Source: an uncultured Pontibacter sp. (GTDB taxonomy: Bacteria; Bacteroidota; Bacteroidia; Cytophagales; Hymenobacteraceae). From it: 64,000 nucleotides of DNA. Both the position numbers and the translations under genes were made by a program. The notes under the pieces were generated by a model that was not told the DNA's origin, searched no databases, and was given only the letters and a program-made list of their open reading frames with translations. Location: NCBI RefSeq assembly GCF_947499215.1, contig NZ_CANMNI010000001.1:806001-870000 (forward strand). Direction: 5' to 3'. Below are positions 28,103 to 35,251 of the stretch, piece after piece (positions within the stretch are counted from its first letter, which is position 1; each line of letters opens with the position of its first letter).

Positions 28103-29935
28103 ATGTGTGGAATAGCAGGAATAATTCAATTTGAAGATAAAACACCTCAAGAAACGGGTTTACGAAACATGATGCAGAAAATGAAGCATCGTGGTCCAGA
28201 TGATGATGGGGTATTTATAGAAGATAAGGTAGGTTTAGGTTTTGTAAGACTCAGTATTATAGATCTCACACCTGATGGGCACCAGCCTATGTTTTCGGCA
28301 GACGCTAGGTATGTACTTGTTTTTAACGGTGAGATCTTTAACTATGTGGAGCTGCGGGAAGAACTTTCCCAGAAAGGTGTTGTGTTCAAAACCAAAACTG
28401 ACACCGAGGTTTTATTAAACTCCTATATTTATTGGGGTGAGGAGTGCATGCATCATTTTAATGGTATGTGGGCTTTTGCAATTTATGACAGGACCAATAA
28501 GTCTGTTTTTGCATCGAGAGACCGTTTTGGTATAAAGCCCTTTTATTACTTGCATACCGATACCTTCTTTGCGTTCTGCTCTGAAATTCCACCACTGCTT
28601 ACACTCTTACAGGCCAAGCCAACTCCAAATTATCAAAGCATATTTGATTACCTAGCTTTCAGCAGAACAGATCAAAACGAGAACACTTTTTTCAGTGAAA
28701 TAAAAAAACTACAGCATGGCTGTAAGCTCAGAGTAACTGATAACAGATTAAATATTGAGAAATGGTATAACCTTAAAGAGAGAGTAGCTAACACAGAGGT
28801 TTTTAATGACCCTGAGGAATACAGAGATTTACTCGCCTCTGCTATTAGACTTAGACTTAGGAGTGATGTGCCAGTGGGTGTATGCCTCAGCGGAGGATTG
28901 GACTCTTCTAGTATTGTATCTGTTTTACTTAAGGATTTTAACAAAACAGATTTGAACACTTTTTCGGCGGTATACGAGGACGGTCAGTTTGGGGACGAGA
29001 AACGATTTATTCATGAATACAAACCCGTTCTAAAGAACATGCACTATACCTCGCCCAGTGCCGTTACGTTGCAAAATGACCTGCACCACTTTGTGAAGGC
29101 ACATGCCGAACCCCTCCCCTCCACATCTCCTTATGCGCAGTATAAGGTAATGGAACTGGCTAAGGGCAATGTGGTGGTGACCCTAGATGGACAAGGTGCG
29201 GACGAAAAACTGGCAGGATACCACTACTTCTTTGGTTTCTATTTCAAGGATCTGCTCCGATCAGCTAGAATTGGCAGACTCAGCGGCGAAGTATACCACT
29301 ACATGACCAAGCATCGCAGTCTTTATGGCTTAAAAGCATTCATTTACTTTCTGCTTCCCGAAAACTCCAGAACTTCACTGCGGGTGGACGAAAAAGGCTA
29401 CATGGATTCCGCATTTGTGGACAGGTATAGTAAGTCAAATGGTATAGCCGGTCAGCTATACGGCTCAAAAACCTTAAAAGACTCCTTGCTTGATCACTTC
29501 GAGAACAAATTGGAGCATCTTCTTAAGTGGGAAGATATTAATTCCATGCACTTTTCACTAGAAGCACGAGTCCCCTTCTTAGATTATCGGTTGGTAGAAA
29601 AGACGCTGGCGAGTTCTGATAATTGGTCAATCCGAAATGGCATCACCAAGTATATTCTGAGAGAAGCCATGAAAGGCACTCTACCAGAAAAAATACGCAT
29701 GCGCCAAGACAAAATGGGTTTTGGCACACCGCAGGATGAGTGGTTTCGAGAACCTGCTTGGCAAAAGATTATTACAGATCTACTAATGAGCGATTCTTTT
29801 AGGGAACGGGGGATTATAAACTCTAACACTGCACTCAGCAAGTATAAAGACCATTTAGACGGCAAAGCCAACATTGCAAAAGAGATCTGGAAATGGATAC
29901 ACCTTGAGCTATGGTTCCGCGAATTTATCGATTAG
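28103..29935 (+). CDS. asnB: Asparagine synthase (glutamine-hydrolysing)
   Basis: 610 residues. The start is fixed by MCGIAGI, because Cys2 becomes the N-terminal nucleophile of the class II glutaminase domain (about 2-190). RGPDDDG and FNGEIFNY are typical of that domain. The synthetase domain has the PP-loop LSGGLDSSSIVS (about 262) and LDGQGADEKLAGY. It makes asparagine from aspartate with ATP and glutamine. In polysaccharide clusters such paralogues can instead amidate sugars, for instance uronic acids, which would fit the uronate epimerase upstream, but this is speculation. Confidence 0.92.
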   Translation: MCGIAGIIQFEDKTPQETGLRNMMQKMKHRGPDDDGVFIEDKVGLGFVRLSIIDLTPDGHQPMFSADARYVLVFNGEIFNYVELREELSQKGVVFKTKTDTEVLLNSYIYWGEECMHHFNGMWAFAIYDRTNKSVFASRDRFGIKPFYYLHTDTFFAFCSEIPPLLTLLQAKPTPNYQSIFDYLAFSRTDQNENTFFSEIKKLQHGCKLRVTDNRLNIEKWYNLKERVANTEVFNDPEEYRDLLASAIRLRLRSDVPVGVCLSGGLDSSSIVSVLLKDFNKTDLNTFSAVYEDGQFGDEKRFIHEYKPVLKNMHYTSPSAVTLQNDLHHFVKAHAEPLPSTSPYAQYKVMELAKGNVVVTLDGQGADEKLAGYHYFFGFYFKDLLRSARIGRLSGEVYHYMTKHRSLYGLKAFIYFLLPENSRTSLRVDEKGYMDSAFVDRYSKSNGIAGQLYGSKTLKDSLLDHFENKLEHLLKWEDINSMHFSLEARVPFLDYRLVEKTLASSDNWSIRNGITKYILREAMKGTLPEKIRMRQDKMGFGTPQDEWFREPAWQKIITDLLMSDSFRERGIINSNTALSKYKDHLDGKANIAKEIWKWIHLELWFREFID

Positions 29936-30105
29936 GTAAAGTGTACTTAAATCAGTGGAAAATAACCAAGGGGGGCAACCTAGTAACAAGTATATTCTCA
30001 ATATATCAATTGAATTGACGCACTTAAAACTCCAGCATTATACCAATGCGCTATAATTAATATGATCAATTAGTTAAAACCCTTAATCTAATAGGAGAAC
30101 TCACA

Positions 30106-31077
30106 TTGGAAAAGAAGATGAAAGTATTGTTTGTATCATCAGGCAACTCTAAAGCCTTTGATATTGCTCCCTTTATTAAAGTCCAAGGAGAATCTTTAAG
30201 GGAAAAGCAAATTGATTTAGAGTACTTTAAAATTACAGGAAAGGGTTTTTCTGGTTACCTCTCAAATGTCAAAATATTGAAGAGACTATTGAAATCAAAT
30301 GATTTTGACATTATACATGCCCATTTCACACTTTCTGCATGGGTAGTGGTTTTAGCAATGCCTAAAGTGCCAATTGTGCTATCCCTGATGGGTGATGACG
30401 CCCGCGGGAGAGTAAGAAAATTAGTCAAGAACAAGGTTTATATTAATTTTTTTACTTTTTCCACAATACTAATTCAACCCTTCATGAAAAAAATCATTTC
30501 CAAATCTCCAAATCTCGAAAAGTTTGTTTGGCAGAAAGGGAAATCATACTTATTGCCTAATGGGGTTGATGTCCAAAAGTTTTACCCTACAGAGCAGGAC
30601 TTCCGGGAAGAATTAGGTCTTGTGACAAATAAAAAGTACGTTCTTTTTTTAGGAAATACCCAAGACCCAACAAAAAACTTTCAGTTGCTAAATGCAACCA
30701 GAGAAGAGCTTTCTTCTCATGGTATTGAAATAGTTGCGCCATATCCCATCCCCCATCAACAGGTTTTTAAGTATTTGAATTCGGTTGACCTACTTGTGAT
30801 GTGCTCATATGATGAAGGATCCCCTAATGTTGTCAAAGAGGGGATGGCTTGCAATTGCAAAGGTGTATTTACTGATGTGGGTGACGTGCGGTATTTAGTG
30901 GACAATACACAAGGTTATGCAATAACTGATTTCGATGCTAAAGACCTCACAAAAAAAATTCTAGAGGTTATAGCCATGAACCACTGTGAGGGCAGGCAAA
31001 AGTTATTGAATCTTAAGTTGGACCTTCCTACAGTGGCTGATAAACTAAAAAGAATATATCAGGAAGCTAAAATTTGA
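30106..31077 (+). CDS. Glycosyltransferase, GT4-like
   Basis: 323 residues. MKVLFVSSGNSKAFDIAPFIKVQGESL gives the N-terminal GT-B loop, LPNGVDVQKFYP the interdomain motif, and CSYDEGSPNVVKEGMACNC the E-x7-E donor site. The track start is TTG at 30106, with aggag eight bases upstream. ATG at 30118 would start directly at MKVLF and is the alternative. Both are plausible, and the difference is only four residues. It is a cytoplasmic sugar transferase, separated by about 170 bases from asnB. Confidence 0.85.
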   Translation: MEKKMKVLFVSSGNSKAFDIAPFIKVQGESLREKQIDLEYFKITGKGFSGYLSNVKILKRLLKSNDFDIIHAHFTLSAWVVVLAMPKVPIVLSLMGDDARGRVRKLVKNKVYINFFTFSTILIQPFMKKIISKSPNLEKFVWQKGKSYLLPNGVDVQKFYPTEQDFREELGLVTNKKYVLFLGNTQDPTKNFQLLNATREELSSHGIEIVAPYPIPHQQVFKYLNSVDLLVMCSYDEGSPNVVKEGMACNCKGVFTDVGDVRYLVDNTQGYAITDFDAKDLTKKILEVIAMNHCEGRQKLLNLKLDLPTVADKLKRIYQEAKI

Positions 31078-31202
31078 TAATCTAAACCCAAATTATTTAC
31101 TCCTCTTTAATTATTGAAAGAGTTATCCGGGTTCACCTCAAGGTTTAAGGCTTTTTATACCTATCGATTAAAAGCAACCCCCTTAACCACCTTTAAATTA
31201 AA

Positions 31203-32060
31203 CTACTGGTGCACACTTTCTTCTACTAGTTTAGTTCTTACTGGATTTGATCTAACAGTTTCAGAAGTCATATCAGCCAGCGTTGTGCCGGCTGTTCCCA
31301 CCCTTACGTTGTCGAAGTAGAGCACGCGCTTATCCACGGTGGTCGCTTCGCTGGCCCAGCGCGACTTGTAGATGCCTATCTTCCACTTCGGCAGTGCCCC
31401 GTCGAAGAGGTTGCCACCCTTGCGTGAGAGCACCTGCTTGCCGTCCACCCAGATCTCGGTCAGGCCGTCAGAGCCGTAGGAGTGCACCATGTGCATAACG
31501 ATATTGAGCCACTTGTTCTTGGTCACCGGACCCAGGTCGATCTTCTCCTTCTCATCCTGCTCGTCGCGCACCGTCATCGTGATGCGGCCTCTTCTAGTGC
31601 GGAGGGAGGCTGATGGGCTGCCCATGTCGCTCTGGTGCCACTGGGTGATCACCTCGTCGTTCTCCTCGTCCACGTAGCCGTCGGCCGGGAAATAGATGTC
31701 GAAGGCGTACCACATTTCCTTTTCCACCTTGCGCTTTACTACCGTCGTCTCCACACGGCGGCTGCCCTTCACGTCCGGGTCATTCGGGCGCAGCTCGTAG
31801 CGGGCCGCCTTGCCCCCTCCGCCCGGTCGCTCCACCACATTCAGCGAATGGCGCGCCCCCAGCTCCAGTCTGTGGAAGGAGGCAAGTGGGTCGCTGCCCT
31901 CGAAGTTTTGGCTGAAGAGCAGGCTGGCCGTGGCGTTTCCCACGGATTCAACGCCCATTGATGGGTTAATCTCTTCTAATTCTTTTTGCATATATACCAG
32001 CAACAAGGCGCTCAGGAAGATGGATAGCACTATTTTGCTAGTACTTGGCTTCATATTCAT
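31203..32060 (-). CDS. Polysaccharide lyase, PF14099-type, short paralogue
   Basis: 285 residues. From about residue 42 the sequence follows the heparin-lyase-I-like polysaccharide lyase fold (VITQWHQSDMGSPSASLR, LNIVMHMVHSYGSDGLTEIWVDG, WKIGIYKSRW). It is nearly identical in DNA to the first half of the gene at 32434-34095. It lacks that gene's two C-terminal repeat domains and ends in an unrelated 17-residue tail. The N-terminal segment (IVLSIFLSALLLVYMQKELEE) has no lipobox Cys where the paralogue has FSCDKKDLEE, so it may be secreted or membrane anchored. Glycan cleavage is inferred from the family. Confidence 0.78.
   Translation of the reverse strand: MNMKPSTSKIVLSIFLSALLLVYMQKELEEINPSMGVESVGNATASLLFSQNFEGSDPLASFHRLELGARHSLNVVERPGGGGKAARYELRPNDPDVKGSRRVETTVVKRKVEKEMWYAFDIYFPADGYVDEENDEVITQWHQSDMGSPSASLRTRRGRITMTVRDEQDEKEKIDLGPVTKNKWLNIVMHMVHSYGSDGLTEIWVDGKQVLSRKGGNLFDGALPKWKIGIYKSRWASEATTVDKRVLYFDNVRVGTAGTTLADMTSETVRSNPVRTKLVEESVHQ
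31267..31980 (-). repeat. Duplicated lyase block, copy 1
   Basis: Direct repeat of 33305-34020, roughly 90% identical by eye over about 710 bases with a single-codon indel (VKRKVEKE against VEASEVEKE). GC-rich compared with its flanks. Confidence 0.88.
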
Positions 32061-32360
32061 CCGAATTAAAGAGTTTCAGAATAACTCAAGACTCTAGTGT
32101 TATAGCCTTTATACTACAGCTATAAAAAAAGAAAATTAGCAATGGAATACATTTTAACTTTTACTATTTAAAATAAACATTGTTCAAAATACAAACTAAA
32201 TAATTTAATTTTATAACAATTAGCTTTTGACATTGAGCCCGCATTGACTTTAGTTAATGGTTGTAATTTGTCTTATCATCTAGATTTTTAGAACAGCCCA
32301 CTGATACCTTTTATTGAAAGAAGTGAAGTAGCTTGTTAAGTTGATTCAGTGTATAAAAAA

Positions 32361-32396
32361 AGCGGTGCAGGAATATTCCTGCACCGCTTTTTATTT
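32361..32396. terminator. Strong palindromic terminator
   Basis: agcggtgcaggaat followed by its exact complement forms a 14-bp stem, flanked by aaaaaa on the left and ttttta on the right. It lies just after the stop of the minus-strand lyase at 32434 and can act in both directions. Confidence 0.85.
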
Positions 32397-32433
32397 TCAA
32401 CTAGCCTTAATCAGGCCAGTTACTCATACACCA

Positions 32434-34095
32434 TTAGCTTTTGATAGTGAAGCTAACCTGCATAGGGGTTCCTGCTGCGCCTGAGGCGGAGTAAGGAGTG
32501 GCCTTAAGGGTGTAGCTGCCCGCTGGCAGGATTTGGTTGTAGTAGTAGTTGCCGCTGCCGTTGTCACCGAAGAGGGCGAATGGCGCCGCACCGTCAGTGT
32601 AGCTGTGGCCCTTCGCACCTGTCAACTCAAACTTCACGTTTGCAGTGGTAGCAGGGTCAAAGTTGGCACGGAAGTTCAGCTTCTTGGTACCCATAGCGCT
32701 GAAGCTAACAGTAGAGCCGTCAGTCAGCTGGAACAGGTCCTTGTCTGCGTTCGCGTCTATCAGCGTGATGTTACTAACGGTAGGGCTAGTTACTGGAGAA
32801 GTTGTTGCTTTCTCCTCGCTGCCAGTAGATGGAGCAATTGAGTTAGAACCTGACTCTACTATAGTGAATCTAACCTGCACAGGGGTTCCTGCTGCGCCTG
32901 AGGCGGAGTAAGGAGTGGCCTTGAGGGTGTAGCTGCCCGCTGGCAGGATTTGGTTGTAATAGTAGTTGCCGTTGCCGTTGTCACCGAAGAGGGCGAATGG
33001 CGCCGCACCGTCAGTTGAGCTGTGGCCCTTCGCACCTGTCAACTCAAACTTCACGTTTGCAGTGGTAGCAGGGTCAAAGTTGGCACGGAAGTTCAGCTTC
33101 TTGGTACCCATAGCGCTGAAGCTAACAGTAGAGCCGTCAGTCAGCTGGAACAGGTCCTTGTCTGCGTTCGCATCTATCAAAGTAACAGATCCTGCACCCT
33201 CAGTAACAGATGTTCCTGGTTGTGGATCAGTGGTTGGAGCAGTTGGAGTTGGCTCAGGTGTCAACTCTGGTTCAGAAACTGTAGGTGCAGTAACAGTAGA
33301 GGATGTCATATCGGCTAGCGTTGTGCCGGCCGTTCCCACTCTCACGTTGTCGAAGTAAAGCACACGCTTGTCCACGGTGGTCGCTTCGCTGGCCCAGCGC
33401 GACTTGTAGATGCCTATCTTCCACTTCGGCAGCGCCCCGTCGAAGAGGTTGCCACCCTTGCGGGAGAGCACCTGCTTGCCATCAATCCAGATCTCGGTCA
33501 GGCCGTCAGAACCGTGGGAGTGCACCATGTGCACGACGATGTTGAGCCACTTGTTCTTGGTCACCGGGCCTAGGTCGATCTTCTCCTTCTGGTCCTGCTC
33601 ATTGCGCACCGTCATCGTGATGCGGCCGTTCGTTGTGCGGAGGGAGGCCGAGGGGCTACCCATGTCGCTCTGGTGCCATTGGGTGATCACCTCGTCGTTC
33701 GCCTCGTCCACGTAACCGTCGGCAGGGAAGTAGGCGTCATAACCGTACCACGTCTCTTTCTCCACTTCGCTGGCCTCGACCACTGTTGTCTCGACACGGC
33801 GGCTGCCCTTCACATCTGGGTCGTTCGGGCGCAGCTCGAAGCGGGATGTCTTACCCCCGCCACCTGGCCGATCTACTACTGTCAGTGAGTGGGCAGCTCC
33901 TGTCTCCCGGCTGTGGAAAGAGGCAAGTGGGTCGCTGCCCTCGAAGTTCTGGCTGAAGAGCAGGCTGGCCGTGGCGTTGCCTACGGACTCAACTCCGAGC
34001 GATGGGTTTACTTCTTCTAAATCTTTTTTATCGCATGAAAATGTTATGGCGCCTACTAGCATAGGCGTTAGGATATAACGAAGTTTAAGGTTCAT
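32434..34095 (-). CDS. Polysaccharide lyase lipoprotein (PF14099-type) with two C-terminal repeat domains
   Basis: 553 residues. The lipoprotein signal MNLKLRYILTPMLVGAITFSC is followed by a lyase domain (about 35-265; VITQWHQSDMGSPSASLR, WKIGIYKSRWASEATTVDKR). A Thr/Pro-rich linker (PELTPEPTPTAPTTDPQPG) leads to two near-identical about 105-residue beta-rich domains (TLIDANADKDLFQLTDG ... GNGNYYYNQILPAGSYTLKA). The same domain family appears in the T9SS protein at 35252. Probable role: outer-membrane-anchored cleavage of an acidic polysaccharide, perhaps the polymer made by this locus. The substrate is unknown. Confidence 0.82.
   Translation of the reverse strand: MNLKLRYILTPMLVGAITFSCDKKDLEEVNPSLGVESVGNATASLLFSQNFEGSDPLASFHSRETGAAHSLTVVDRPGGGGKTSRFELRPNDPDVKGSRRVETTVVEASEVEKETWYGYDAYFPADGYVDEANDEVITQWHQSDMGSPSASLRTTNGRITMTVRNEQDQKEKIDLGPVTKNKWLNIVVHMVHSHGSDGLTEIWIDGKQVLSRKGGNLFDGALPKWKIGIYKSRWASEATTVDKRVLYFDNVRVGTAGTTLADMTSSTVTAPTVSEPELTPEPTPTAPTTDPQPGTSVTEGAGSVTLIDANADKDLFQLTDGSTVSFSAMGTKKLNFRANFDPATTANVKFELTGAKGHSSTDGAAPFALFGDNGNGNYYYNQILPAGSYTLKATPYSASGAAGTPVQVRFTIVESGSNSIAPSTGSEEKATTSPVTSPTVSNITLIDANADKDLFQLTDGSTVSFSAMGTKKLNFRANFDPATTANVKFELTGAKGHSYTDGAAPFALFGDNGSGNYYYNQILPAGSYTLKATPYSASGAAGTPMQVSFTIKS
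32454..33179 (-). repeat. Tandem about 310-bp repeat inside lyase gene
   Basis: Units at about 32454-32761 and 32871-33179, offset 417 bases and nearly identical. They encode the two C-terminal beta-rich domains. The intervening about 109 bases are a diverged Ser/Thr/Pro-rich linker. Confidence 0.9.
33305..34020 (-). repeat. Duplicated lyase block, copy 2
   Basis: Partner of 31267-31980. Identity ends upstream near the lipobox and downstream at LADMTS, so the duplicated unit is the catalytic domain itself. Confidence 0.88.
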
Positions 34096-35251
34096 CTTGT
34101 TTTGGCTAAAGTTGATAATTGTTTATTTTTTTGATTGTACTAATACAGTAAAGATAATTTGATTTAAGTTTCTGATTCTTGCTATTAAATTTTCGCATTT
34201 ACTCTTCAGAAATATAATTTTAATTAAAACAGTACGCCTAGAAGTCTATCCATATATGTGTCCTTTCTCCTTAAGGTTCAACACTTAATACTATTCAAAA
34301 TCATAGGCGATCAGATTCAAAATTTTTGCATATTTCTATCCGAATGCCTTTTGCAAATGTAAGGGAGTTCAATTCAAAAATAAAAGCAGCAGCTACTAAA
34401 AACCCCCTATAAACATCATATTCCTTATTTATTATTGAATAAGTGCAATTAATACCGACATTTAACCGTAACCTAGTTAAACCTGCTGCCGTTACGACTG
34501 ATTCTCCAGTTGAACATTTAGTTGGATTTATATGAAGCATATAGAATCTGACTATCGAAAAAAAATCATGGTTTTAAACAAATAAAAAGCCAACTGTAAT
34601 ACTACAAACTCAATTTGGACAGCCTCAACAAGCACTGTTATAGTCTGCACTTTCCATATGAATGACTACTCATCGTTCAATCTTGAATAAATTTGGGTTT
34701 ACAACGTGCGCTTTGAAAAGGCAACCGAAATAGACTTTAGCAGCTTTCAGGCTATGTTATTTTCCTAGATATCCTTAAGGTGTGGCGCTAAGTATCCATT
34801 AGAGATTAGGAGGGCATCCGATTAGGAAATCCACATTCGCTTCTTAACATTATCTCGAATTATAGGCTAAGGTGTGATTCACCGTTACTTTAATCATCCT
34901 CGCCATACTTTTTCTCCCCTTAATAAAGCAGGTGGGTTCTCACTTTATACCTCTAATCAAGCAGTACTGAATTCAGGGAGCTAGTTTAAGAATAGGTGTT
35001 AAATAATCCTGTTAGCACAAGACTTAATCCATCCACAAAAAAAAACACACATTTCACCAAATAAAATAGTTTTCTCTAAACTTTTTCATAAAATAAGACT
35101 ATAAAAAGACCTGAATTGTGCCCAAAATAATTTTAGACTCACATACAATCAATTTAATCAAACACTAAATCTTAAAATAAATGATACGCATGCGCTTTTA
35201 AGCGCTCTGCCCTTTAGAACCTTGACTATGTTATAAATTAAAATCCTCCTT
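34096..35251. other. Intergenic, about 1.15 kb, no gene accepted
   Basis: AT-rich region between divergent genes (lyase on minus, T9SS protein on plus). The only track ORF, 34301-34540 on minus, has no recognisable features. No tRNA, IS end or hairpin terminator was seen. Promoters for both flanking genes are expected here. Confidence 0.4.

Noticed and set aside
34301-34540. 79-residue minus-strand ORF
   Set aside because: AT-rich spacer, no recognisable feature and no neighbour relation.
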